Source: Brugia malayi (Eukaryota; Nematoda; Chromadorea; Rhabditida; Onchocercidae). From it: a DNA stretch of 64,000 nt. Every line of letters begins with the position of its first letter. Within the stretch, counting starts at the first letter, position 1. Where the stretch lies: positions 1,506,001-1,570,000 of the forward strand of contig NW_025062477.1 of the NCBI RefSeq assembly GCF_000002995.4, in the 5' to 3' direction. The position numbers and the translations under genes were made by a program. Shown here piece after piece: positions 1 through 13,900 of this stretch. The notes beneath the pieces are model-generated. The model did no database searches, was not told the origin of the DNA, and saw nothing but the letters and a program-made list of their open reading frames with translations.

Positions 1-3000
1 TTTCATCGTGTAATTCGCTATTTATCAAAGATATGAGATTTTCATATTGCTGTTGTGTTTGCTCAACATCTACATCATAAAAGCGAACATCTGCATATGC
101 AGTTTCCAGTGGATGTAACTGTTCGGAAAGGCTTTGCAATTTTGACATCACACTACGTAAATCATTCAATTCATTAGCTGCTTTCTAAAATATCAGCTTA
201 TATAGTTCAAGAGAAGAAGAAAACTAATCAATTTCATAATAAAATAAGAGATGAAAATTTTCGAGTATACAAACCTTAAGTTTATCGAGATCATCAATTA
301 CTTCTTCACATGATCTAATATGCTTATTTCCAATCTCATCAAGTGGCTTTCGTTTTATTTCAAGCTGATCTGTTGCATTATCTCGTTCATCAACAAACTG
401 TAACCATAGATTGGCATGATGTGACAAATTGGCTTGAAGTACTTTTGCATCCTTAACAGTTGCCTTTAAACGTATAGCCATTTCGTCATTTTCCAGCATT
501 GTTTGAAGCAATTTTGTTGCCATTTCAAGAGGGCTCACAAATGCATCCATTGTAGTAGTATATATAGTTGGAATTGCTTCAGCATCATTTAGCACTTCTT
601 CACCTTCTTTAATTAAAGCGTTCAATTCATCATACAAATGATTGCCATCTTCATGCATTTTTTCTGCGATACGCAAATCACTGATTCGTTTCTCTACCAT
701 TTGTTGACCATCCTGTAATTGAATAAAAATAAATGAAATTTCAATAAAATAAATATAATTTTATTCATATCAACACAATTCAACATGAATATCATTAAAT
801 TTTTACCTTTAGATGATCCAAAGCTTTTTCGATTGTATGAAGAAGATTCTGCTTTTCGGTAATTTTGTCCACATCAAGATTTCTTTCATCAATATCATCG
901 ATTTTATTTTTAAACCTTTCCAAACTAATAAATTTATCCTAAATAAATAATAATAATACTTTACTATAAGTGATCAATACTAATAAAGCAATTCATTTAT
1001 GAAAAAAGAAAGAAATATTTAAAGGCAAAATAAATATAAATAAAATAACAAACTTACATTTATATCACACAATTGATGCTCAAGTTCAGATAGAGTAATT
1101 TCATCAGAAATAAATATTGGCATTGATTGCAATGATGAGAGTTGTATTTCAATTTCATCTCTAATTGCATTGAATGATGCTAATGCTGCAAGCTTTTCTC
1201 CAACTGCATCAGCTAACCGTTTTAGAATATCATTCAGTTGTGCCAGTAATCTATTACCATCCTCACGTAACTTATTACCTTCATCATTCATCGGAATATT
1301 TTCTAGCAAAATTTCAAGTTGATGTTTCTTTCCTTCAAGCTCACTTAATGCATTATTTTGTTCTTCAACTGTTTGCAATGGTATTTGTTCCATTTCATTT
1401 ATATAATGTTGCACATTTTCGTTGATCAAATTTATCTCCGCAGTTGTGGAATATAATTTGGCACGATCGGTTAATTTCTCTTTCTTATCATCAAGTGCAT
1501 TTTGTAATTGTACAACACGATCATAAAGATCATCACTTATTAATGCACGTTTTACCATACCTTCCGAATTATGTAATTTTCCTTCTAGTTTTTCAACTTT
1601 TCCTTTCAATTTTCGCAAATTTTCAGTTAATTCACCAATGCTCATCAATTGTTGTGATGGCTCATTTATGCTATCAACTCCAATAACATCATCACCAATT
1701 GAAGTTATTGTCGATAGTATTTCATGAACATTTTGCATCAATTCTTGCTCCTTTTTCATATCTTTTTCCAGTGGAAGAAGTAAATTTTTAATCTTATTCT
1801 TTATAATATCTGCTTTCTTTAATAAATTCTCTCTGAGCCCACGTTCAATGATATTTTCCATTGCTGATGTTGGAATCTGATTCAGAAGTGAATGCAATTG
1901 ATCGATATCTTCCATAGCAATTGATAAATCTTGTGAAGTGATATATTTGTTGAGAAAATCATCAGCTTTTTGTTCCATATCATCAAGCTGTCGTTGGATA
2001 TCATCAAATAGATTCTCCTGCTCCTTTGCATGATTCAATTTATCATTCACACGTGTTGATAAATCATTATATCGATCTGTTAGTTTATCGACATCATGAT
2101 AAAGCTCTTTAATATTTTCAGTTTTTACCGGTAGTATTAGATCTCTGATACGATCCGATTTTTCAACTACCATTGGTAAAATTATATCTCTGAAATTCTT
2201 CAATGAATTCATCGTTCCTTCAAGCTTTTCAAAATCATTTTCGGCATTAATAAGAGTTTGCTTGAAATCATTGATTAAACATGATAGATTATTTTCAGCT
2301 TCCAATTCTTGCTTCTTTCTCACAAGCTCATCGTACCATTGTTGGAAATTTTTGTTCACATCTGATAAACGATTACCGAAATCTTCAACTGTAAAAACAG
2401 GCTTCAATAATGGTGTTAATTGTTCTTTCAATTCGTATAATTCTTTCAATGATTCTTCTAATTTATTAACATCATTAAGCCTTTTCTCAGCAACGGATAA
2501 TTCACAACTGGCATTTGGAATTTCCAGTTTATGTGCATCATTTTCAAGATCCATCAACTGCTTGTTTACATTATCCGCTATTTCGTCAAATTTATTCAGC
2601 ATATCAAGTCGATCTTCTAAAATTCTTTCAACATTATCATATTGCTCATTTAGTGTTGAAATTTCATCAATTACTTTCTCACGTAATGAATCCGTATCTG
2701 GTATTGTTTCCAATTTATCATATGCATCTTGTAATACTGTCAAATGTGATCGACCATTTTTGAGATCATCAATTGCTTTCTTCAAATCGTTTGTTGTTGC
2801 ATTAGTATCATTTTCAACTTTATACGCTTCATCTACCATATAGTGTAGCTCTTTCGTTTCGTTGTTAATTGTTGATTGTAATGTTACATAAGCAGCTTCA
2901 TTCATCAATTGCTCTTCAGTTTCATTCAGAAGATGATTAACATTTTCATACTGATCAACTATAGATGATATTCTTAAATCGTTTGAATGTTGCACCAGTT

Positions 3001-4932
3001 TTATTGGTTTCCTTTCCTTTTCTTTCAATTCTTCCAATATATCACTTACTTTTGCAAGTTCATTTTTTAATTCTTCTAATCGTGCAGCATGTGTTTCATC
3101 ATATGGTGCACTACGAACCATTATGGCACAATCATTTAATTTACTCAATTGGTTGATCAAATCGTTTTGCATATCAACAAGTTGCTTTTGTGTTGAAACA
3201 TCTTCAATAAGCGATGATAATAAATTCTGAAATAATTTTTTTCTAACTAAAAATTTTTCAAGATCAATAAATGATAAATAATCATAAAATATAATATTAA
3301 ATTTAAATTACGCAAATTGAAATAGAAAAAGAGAGAGAAAGAGAAAAAAAAAATTATATATAATTAAATACCTCAATATCTTTGGCAGTTTTTTCAATTC
3401 TTTGCTTCATTATATTGATTGCAGAATGATAGTTTGGTAAATTTTGCACTACATTCTCTTCAATATTGATCGTTTTCTTTAATAATTCCATGATCTGTTT
3501 CTGTAATCCTTCTAATATATTTATATCGTTTGTTGCTGTTGTATACGATTGTGGTTCTGTATAATTAATAAATAATCTTTCCATATTATCATTAATTTCT
3601 CGTATTTCATCTTCTAATTTATCGTAAGCAATTTTCCAATCAGCGAATGATTTCTGATGATTTGCAATAGATTCCCGTAAAATACGTAGCTTATCAATAA
3701 GAGACATTGCTTCATTCAACATCATATTGCCATCATAATCTTTTAACTTATCCAATGTTGAAATCATGAATTGCTCCAAATTTTCAATATTTTTCGCTTT
3801 TTCTTCAATATCTTCTAGATTATCAGCATTTTTTACATCATATGTTAGCAATTGATTAGCTAAACATATTTTTTCTTCTAATTCTGCAAGCTCAGATTGT
3901 ACCATTTTCATTTCCTCTTTTTCTGCTAGCTTCTCATCCAATTTTCTCTGCAAAAATATAATATATTAATGATTCAAGAATGTTGAAAATGATGATGATA
4001 TTATAAAATGTAAGAAAAAACGTTCATATTTTAATTTAAGGAAGCAAATTTACCTTGCATTTTTCAGCGAAATTTTGTGTATTTTCAAGTTCAGATTGAA
4101 GTGATGGAAGATTGATGCTCTCTTGATGCGATCGAGAAATAAGCTCATTCATTGGTGGTAAAATTTCACCAAATGTTTCATTTAACGCTGATTCAAATGC
4201 ATTAATTTGTTCATCAATATCGGTTAATGCTTTTTTATTCTTTTTTGTTCTTCCTTTTTCCGATTCTTTCTCTTCCATTATTGCACTCAAGTTTGTCCGT
4301 ATCACATTCATACGATTGAGTAATTCGGCTAGTTTCATTTCGATTTCTTTTTTAACTGCATCACGCTCAACTTTATCTGCTCGTAATTTTTGTACCTCTA
4401 TAGCTAATATTTGCGTATTTTCATCTTCTACAGGAAGCTGCTGTAATTGTTCTTCAACTTTTATCAATTTCTCTTCATCATATGGTTCGGTACGCAGCTT
4501 TTCTAATTCCATCTTGATAATCATTTCTTTTTCTTGTTTTTCTATTTTTGACAGATTATCCAATCGTTCTTTTACAAGCACGTAAATATGATTCAGTTGT
4601 TCGGCTAATGTTTCAATTGATGGTTGAGATATACGAGCAACATGAATACGAATTCGTTTTGCTTCATCATCTTTTGCTTGTAAAAATTGCAGCTTAGCTT
4701 GTAATGAAGGTAATTGATGATTTAGCATCTGAAATAAAAAATGAAAATAATTCTTTTTTTTTTTTTAAATTAAAAAATATTATCAAATTTAAAATAATAA
4801 AATTAAAAATAGAAAATTTTTTGATCAAAATAACCTCCTCAAATTGTTCACGATTAATCGATTCCATTGAAAATTTGCCATTAAGATATTCTAATTCTTG
4901 AGCCAATTGTTGAGCAGATTCATTCAGAATAT
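1..4932 (-). repeat. anc-1: anc-1 tandem mega-repeat, copy A (leftmost visible)
   Basis: First visible unit of the array, with a period of 4,932 bp to the next copy. Coding parts are 1-184 (partial exon), 275-712, 807-938, 1058-3226, 3372-3947, 4054-4728 and 4835 onward. The predicted protein is coiled-coil or spectrin-like, rich in Asp, Glu, Asn, Leu and Lys, with recurring DGN-x-L and IPT/IPM-type linkers between helices of roughly 75-110 residues. It differs from copies B and C at one visible coding base, 1112 (A instead of T), giving Phe where the others have Leu. Its T-run at 4753-4765 is 13 nt long. The array probably continues beyond position 1. Confidence 0.92.
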
Positions 4933-7900
4933 TTTCATCGTGTAATTCGCTATTTATCAAAGATATGAGATTTTCATATTGCTGTTGTGTTTGCTCAACA
5001 TCTACATCATAAAAGCGAACATCTGCATATGCAGTTTCCAGTGGATGTAACTGTTCGGAAAGGCTTTGCAATTTTGACATCACACTACGTAAATCATTCA
5101 ATTCATTAGCTGCTTTCTAAAATATCAGCTTATATAGTTCAAGAGAAGAAGAAAACTAATCAATTTCATAATAAAATAAGAGATGAAAATTTTCGAGTAT
5201 ACAAACCTTAAGTTTATCGAGATCATCAATTACTTCTTCACATGATCTAATATGCTTATTTCCAATCTCATCAAGTGGCTTTCGTTTTATTTCAAGCTGA
5301 TCTGTTGCATTATCTCGTTCATCAACAAACTGTAACCATAGATTGGCATGATGTGACAAATTGGCTTGAAGTACTTTTGCATCCTTAACAGTTGCCTTTA
5401 AACGTATAGCCATTTCGTCATTTTCCAGCATTGTTTGAAGCAATTTTGTTGCCATTTCAAGAGGGCTCACAAATGCATCCATTGTAGTAGTATATATAGT
5501 TGGAATTGCTTCAGCATCATTTAGCACTTCTTCACCTTCTTTAATTAAAGCGTTCAATTCATCATACAAATGATTGCCATCTTCATGCATTTTTTCTGCG
5601 ATACGCAAATCACTGATTCGTTTCTCTACCATTTGTTGACCATCCTGTAATTGAATAAAAATAAATGAAATTTCAATAAAATAAATATAATTTTATTCAT
5701 ATCAACACAATTCAACATGAATATCATTAAATTTTTACCTTTAGATGATCCAAAGCTTTTTCGATTGTATGAAGAAGATTCTGCTTTTCGGTAATTTTGT
5801 CCACATCAAGATTTCTTTCATCAATATCATCGATTTTATTTTTAAACCTTTCCAAACTAATAAATTTATCCTAAATAAATAATAATAATACTTTACTATA
5901 AGTGATCAATACTAATAAAGCAATTCATTTATGAAAAAAGAAAGAAATATTTAAAGGCAAAATAAATATAAATAAAATAACAAACTTACATTTATATCAC
6001 ACAATTGATGCTCAAGTTCAGATAGAGTAATTTCATCAGAAATTAATATTGGCATTGATTGCAATGATGAGAGTTGTATTTCAATTTCATCTCTAATTGC
6101 ATTGAATGATGCTAATGCTGCAAGCTTTTCTCCAACTGCATCAGCTAACCGTTTTAGAATATCATTCAGTTGTGCCAGTAATCTATTACCATCCTCACGT
6201 AACTTATTACCTTCATCATTCATCGGAATATTTTCTAGCAAAATTTCAAGTTGATGTTTCTTTCCTTCAAGCTCACTTAATGCATTATTTTGTTCTTCAA
6301 CTGTTTGCAATGGTATTTGTTCCATTTCATTTATATAATGTTGCACATTTTCGTTGATCAAATTTATCTCCGCAGTTGTGGAATATAATTTGGCACGATC
6401 GGTTAATTTCTCTTTCTTATCATCAAGTGCATTTTGTAATTGTACAACACGATCATAAAGATCATCACTTATTAATGCACGTTTTACCATACCTTCCGAA
6501 TTATGTAATTTTCCTTCTAGTTTTTCAACTTTTCCTTTCAATTTTCGCAAATTTTCAGTTAATTCACCAATGCTCATCAATTGTTGTGATGGCTCATTTA
6601 TGCTATCAACTCCAATAACATCATCACCAATTGAAGTTATTGTCGATAGTATTTCATGAACATTTTGCATCAATTCTTGCTCCTTTTTCATATCTTTTTC
6701 CAGTGGAAGAAGTAAATTTTTAATCTTATTCTTTATAATATCTGCTTTCTTTAATAAATTCTCTCTGAGCCCACGTTCAATGATATTTTCCATTGCTGAT
6801 GTTGGAATCTGATTCAGAAGTGAATGCAATTGATCGATATCTTCCATAGCAATTGATAAATCTTGTGAAGTGATATATTTGTTGAGAAAATCATCAGCTT
6901 TTTGTTCCATATCATCAAGCTGTCGTTGGATATCATCAAATAGATTCTCCTGCTCCTTTGCATGATTCAATTTATCATTCACACGTGTTGATAAATCATT
7001 ATATCGATCTGTTAGTTTATCGACATCATGATAAAGCTCTTTAATATTTTCAGTTTTTACCGGTAGTATTAGATCTCTGATACGATCCGATTTTTCAACT
7101 ACCATTGGTAAAATTATATCTCTGAAATTCTTCAATGAATTCATCGTTCCTTCAAGCTTTTCAAAATCATTTTCGGCATTAATAAGAGTTTGCTTGAAAT
7201 CATTGATTAAACATGATAGATTATTTTCAGCTTCCAATTCTTGCTTCTTTCTCACAAGCTCATCGTACCATTGTTGGAAATTTTTGTTCACATCTGATAA
7301 ACGATTACCGAAATCTTCAACTGTAAAAACAGGCTTCAATAATGGTGTTAATTGTTCTTTCAATTCGTATAATTCTTTCAATGATTCTTCTAATTTATTA
7401 ACATCATTAAGCCTTTTCTCAGCAACGGATAATTCACAACTGGCATTTGGAATTTCCAGTTTATGTGCATCATTTTCAAGATCCATCAACTGCTTGTTTA
7501 CATTATCCGCTATTTCGTCAAATTTATTCAGCATATCAAGTCGATCTTCTAAAATTCTTTCAACATTATCATATTGCTCATTTAGTGTTGAAATTTCATC
7601 AATTACTTTCTCACGTAATGAATCCGTATCTGGTATTGTTTCCAATTTATCATATGCATCTTGTAATACTGTCAAATGTGATCGACCATTTTTGAGATCA
7701 TCAATTGCTTTCTTCAAATCGTTTGTTGTTGCATTAGTATCATTTTCAACTTTATACGCTTCATCTACCATATAGTGTAGCTCTTTCGTTTCGTTGTTAA
7801 TTGTTGATTGTAATGTTACATAAGCAGCTTCATTCATCAATTGCTCTTCAGTTTCATTCAGAAGATGATTAACATTTTCATACTGATCAACTATAGATGA

Positions 7901-10900
7901 TATTCTTAAATCGTTTGAATGTTGCACCAGTTTTATTGGTTTCCTTTCCTTTTCTTTCAATTCTTCCAATATATCACTTACTTTTGCAAGTTCATTTTTT
8001 AATTCTTCTAATCGTGCAGCATGTGTTTCATCATATGGTGCACTACGAACCATTATGGCACAATCATTTAATTTACTCAATTGGTTGATCAAATCGTTTT
8101 GCATATCAACAAGTTGCTTTTGTGTTGAAACATCTTCAATAAGCGATGATAATAAATTCTGAAATAATTTTTTTCTAACTAAAAATTTTTCAAGATCAAT
8201 AAATGATAAATAATCATAAAATATAATATTAAATTTAAATTACGCAAATTGAAATAGAAAAAGAGAGAGAAAGAGAAAAAAAAAATTATATATAATTAAA
8301 TACCTCAATATCTTTGGCAGTTTTTTCAATTCTTTGCTTCATTATATTGATTGCAGAATGATAGTTTGGTAAATTTTGCACTACATTCTCTTCAATATTG
8401 ATCGTTTTCTTTAATAATTCCATGATCTGTTTCTGTAATCCTTCTAATATATTTATATCGTTTGTTGCTGTTGTATACGATTGTGGTTCTGTATAATTAA
8501 TAAATAATCTTTCCATATTATCATTAATTTCTCGTATTTCATCTTCTAATTTATCGTAAGCAATTTTCCAATCAGCGAATGATTTCTGATGATTTGCAAT
8601 AGATTCCCGTAAAATACGTAGCTTATCAATAAGAGACATTGCTTCATTCAACATCATATTGCCATCATAATCTTTTAACTTATCCAATGTTGAAATCATG
8701 AATTGCTCCAAATTTTCAATATTTTTCGCTTTTTCTTCAATATCTTCTAGATTATCAGCATTTTTTACATCATATGTTAGCAATTGATTAGCTAAACATA
8801 TTTTTTCTTCTAATTCTGCAAGCTCAGATTGTACCATTTTCATTTCCTCTTTTTCTGCTAGCTTCTCATCCAATTTTCTCTGCAAAAATATAATATATTA
8901 ATGATTCAAGAATGTTGAAAATGATGATGATATTATAAAATGTAAGAAAAAACGTTCATATTTTAATTTAAGGAAGCAAATTTACCTTGCATTTTTCAGC
9001 GAAATTTTGTGTATTTTCAAGTTCAGATTGAAGTGATGGAAGATTGATGCTCTCTTGATGCGATCGAGAAATAAGCTCATTCATTGGTGGTAAAATTTCA
9101 CCAAATGTTTCATTTAACGCTGATTCAAATGCATTAATTTGTTCATCAATATCGGTTAATGCTTTTTTATTCTTTTTTGTTCTTCCTTTTTCCGATTCTT
9201 TCTCTTCCATTATTGCACTCAAGTTTGTCCGTATCACATTCATACGATTGAGTAATTCGGCTAGTTTCATTTCGATTTCTTTTTTAACTGCATCACGCTC
9301 AACTTTATCTGCTCGTAATTTTTGTACCTCTATAGCTAATATTTGCGTATTTTCATCTTCTACAGGAAGCTGCTGTAATTGTTCTTCAACTTTTATCAAT
9401 TTCTCTTCATCATATGGTTCGGTACGCAGCTTTTCTAATTCCATCTTGATAATCATTTCTTTTTCTTGTTTTTCTATTTTTGACAGATTATCCAATCGTT
9501 CTTTTACAAGCACGTAAATATGATTCAGTTGTTCGGCTAATGTTTCAATTGATGGTTGAGATATACGAGCAACATGAATACGAATTCGTTTTGCTTCATC
9601 ATCTTTTGCTTGTAAAAATTGCAGCTTAGCTTGTAATGAAGGTAATTGATGATTTAGCATCTGAAATAAAAAATGAAAATAATTCTTTTTTTTTTTTTTT
9701 TAAATTAAAAAATATTATCAAATTTAAAATAATAAAATTAAAAATAGAAAATTTTTTGATCAAAATAACCTCCTCAAATTGTTCACGATTAATCGATTCC
9801 ATTGAAAATTTGCCATTAAGATATTCTAATTCTTGAGCCAATTGTTGAGCAGATTCATTCAGAATATTTTCATCGTGTAATTCGCTATTTATCAAAGATA
9901 TGAGATTTTCATATTGCTGTTGTGTTTGCTCAACATCTACATCATAAAAGCGAACATCTGCATATGCAGTTTCCAGTGGATGTAACTGTTCGGAAAGGCT
10001 TTGCAATTTTGACATCACACTACGTAAATCATTCAATTCATTAGCTGCTTTCTAAAATATCAGCTTATATAGTTCAAGAGAAGAAGAAAACTAATCAATT
10101 TCATAATAAAATAAGAGATGAAAATTTTCGAGTATACAAACCTTAAGTTTATCGAGATCATCAATTACTTCTTCACATGATCTAATATGCTTATTTCCAA
10201 TCTCATCAAGTGGCTTTCGTTTTATTTCAAGCTGATCTGTTGCATTATCTCGTTCATCAACAAACTGTAACCATAGATTGGCATGATGTGACAAATTGGC
10301 TTGAAGTACTTTTGCATCCTTAACAGTTGCCTTTAAACGTATAGCCATTTCGTCATTTTCCAGCATTGTTTGAAGCAATTTTGTTGCCATTTCAAGAGGG
10401 CTCACAAATGCATCCATTGTAGTAGTATATATAGTTGGAATTGCTTCAGCATCATTTAGCACTTCTTCACCTTCTTTAATTAAAGCGTTCAATTCATCAT
10501 ACAAATGATTGCCATCTTCATGCATTTTTTCTGCGATACGCAAATCACTGATTCGTTTCTCTACCATTTGTTGACCATCCTGTAATTGAATAAAAATAAA
10601 TGAAATTTCAATAAAATAAATATAATTTTATTCATATCAACACAATTCAACATGAATATCATTAAATTTTTACCTTTAGATGATCCAAAGCTTTTTCGAT
10701 TGTATGAAGAAGATTCTGCTTTTCGGTAATTTTGTCCACATCAAGATTTCTTTCATCAATATCATCGATTTTATTTTTAAACCTTTCCAAACTAATAAAT
10801 TTATCCTAAATAAATAATAATAATACTTTACTATAAGTGATCAATACTAATAAAGCAATTCATTTATGAAAAAAGAAAGAAATATTTAAAGGCAAAATAA

Positions 10901-13900
10901 ATATAAATAAAATAACAAACTTACATTTATATCACACAATTGATGCTCAAGTTCAGATAGAGTAATTTCATCAGAAATTAATATTGGCATTGATTGCAAT
11001 GATGAGAGTTGTATTTCAATTTCATCTCTAATTGCATTGAATGATGCTAATGCTGCAAGCTTTTCTCCAACTGCATCAGCTAACCGTTTTAGAATATCAT
11101 TCAGTTGTGCCAGTAATCTATTACCATCCTCACGTAACTTATTACCTTCATCATTCATCGGAATATTTTCTAGCAAAATTTCAAGTTGATGTTTCTTTCC
11201 TTCAAGCTCACTTAATGCATTATTTTGTTCTTCAACTGTTTGCAATGGTATTTGTTCCATTTCATTTATATAATGTTGCACATTTTCGTTGATCAAATTT
11301 ATCTCCGCAGTTGTGGAATATAATTTGGCACGATCGGTTAATTTCTCTTTCTTATCATCAAGTGCATTTTGTAATTGTACAACACGATCATAAAGATCAT
11401 CACTTATTAATGCACGTTTTACCATACCTTCCGAATTATGTAATTTTCCTTCTAGTTTTTCAACTTTTCCTTTCAATTTTCGCAAATTTTCAGTTAATTC
11501 ACCAATGCTCATCAATTGTTGTGATGGCTCATTTATGCTATCAACTCCAATAACATCATCACCAATTGAAGTTATTGTCGATAGTATTTCATGAACATTT
11601 TGCATCAATTCTTGCTCCTTTTTCATATCTTTTTCCAGTGGAAGAAGTAAATTTTTAATCTTATTCTTTATAATATCTGCTTTCTTTAATAAATTCTCTC
11701 TGAGCCCACGTTCAATGATATTTTCCATTGCTGATGTTGGAATCTGATTCAGAAGTGAATGCAATTGATCGATATCTTCCATAGCAATTGATAAATCTTG
11801 TGAAGTGATATATTTGTTGAGAAAATCATCAGCTTTTTGTTCCATATCATCAAGCTGTCGTTGGATATCATCAAATAGATTCTCCTGCTCCTTTGCATGA
11901 TTCAATTTATCATTCACACGTGTTGATAAATCATTATATCGATCTGTTAGTTTATCGACATCATGATAAAGCTCTTTAATATTTTCAGTTTTTACCGGTA
12001 GTATTAGATCTCTGATACGATCCGATTTTTCAACTACCATTGGTAAAATTATATCTCTGAAATTCTTCAATGAATTCATCGTTCCTTCAAGCTTTTCAAA
12101 ATCATTTTCGGCATTAATAAGAGTTTGCTTGAAATCATTGATTAAACATGATAGATTATTTTCAGCTTCCAATTCTTGCTTCTTTCTCACAAGCTCATCG
12201 TACCATTGTTGGAAATTTTTGTTCACATCTGATAAACGATTACCGAAATCTTCAACTGTAAAAACAGGCTTCAATAATGGTGTTAATTGTTCTTTCAATT
12301 CGTATAATTCTTTCAATGATTCTTCTAATTTATTAACATCATTAAGCCTTTTCTCAGCAACGGATAATTCACAACTGGCATTTGGAATTTCCAGTTTATG
12401 TGCATCATTTTCAAGATCCATCAACTGCTTGTTTACATTATCCGCTATTTCGTCAAATTTATTCAGCATATCAAGTCGATCTTCTAAAATTCTTTCAACA
12501 TTATCATATTGCTCATTTAGTGTTGAAATTTCATCAATTACTTTCTCACGTAATGAATCCGTATCTGGTATTGTTTCCAATTTATCATATGCATCTTGTA
12601 ATACTGTCAAATGTGATCGACCATTTTTGAGATCATCAATTGCTTTCTTCAAATCGTTTGTTGTTGCATTAGTATCATTTTCAACTTTATACGCTTCATC
12701 TACCATATAGTGTAGCTCTTTCGTTTCGTTGTTAATTGTTGATTGTAATGTTACATAAGCAGCTTCATTCATCAATTGCTCTTCAGTTTCATTCAGAAGA
12801 TGATTAACATTTTCATACTGATCAACTATAGATGATATTCTTAAATCGTTTGAATGTTGCACCAGTTTTATTGGTTTCCTTTCCTTTTCTTTCAATTCTT
12901 CCAATATATCACTTACTTTTGCAAGTTCATTTTTTAATTCTTCTAATCGTGCAGCATGTGTTTCATCATATGGTGCACTACGAACCATTATGGCACAATC
13001 ATTTAATTTACTCAATTGGTTGATCAAATCGTTTTGCATATCAACAAGTTGCTTTTGTGTTGAAACATCTTCAATAAGCGATGATAATAAATTCTGAAAT
13101 AATTTTTTTCTAACTAAAAATTTTTCAAGATCAATAAATGATAAATAATCATAAAATATAATATTAAATTTAAATTACGCAAATTGAAATAGAAAAAGAG
13201 AGAGAAAGAGAAAAAAAAAAATTATATATAATTAAATACCTCAATATCTTTGGCAGTTTTTTCAATTCTTTGCTTCATTATATTGATTGCAGAATGATAG
13301 TTTGGTAAATTTTGCACTACATTCTCTTCAATATTGATCGTTTTCTTTAATAATTCCATGATCTGTTTTTGTAATCCTTCTAATATATTTATATCGTTTG
13401 TTGCTGTTGTATACGATTGTGGTTCTGTATAATTAATAAATAATCTTTCCATATTATCATTAATTTCTCGTATTTCATCTTCTAATTTATCGTAAGCAAT
13501 TTTCCAATCAGCGAATGATTTCTGATGATTTGCAATAGATTCCCGTAAAATACGTAGCTTATCAATAAGAGACATTGCTTCATTCAACATCATATTGCCA
13601 TCATAATCTTTTAACTTATCCAATGTTGAAATCATGAATTGCTCCAAATTTTCAATATTTTTCGCTTTTTCTTCAATATCTTCTAGATTATCAGCATTTT
13701 TTACATCATATGTTAGCAATTGATTAGCTAAACATATTTTTTCTTCTAATTCTGCAAGCTCAGATTGTACCATTTTCATTTCCTCTTTTTCTGCTAGCTT
13801 CTCATCCAATTTTCTCTGCAAAAATATAATATATTAATGATTCAAGAATGTTGAAAATGATGATGATATTATAAAATGTAAGAAAAAACGTTCATATTTT

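Noticed and set aside
2262..2843. Plus-strand open frame of 193 codons inside the array (repeated at 7194 and 12129), with smaller plus-strand frames in the same exon
   Set aside because: They lie opposite the coding exon of anc-1, are Ser/Phe/His-rich mirror images of its Glu/Lys/Leu codons, and repeat only because the exon repeats.
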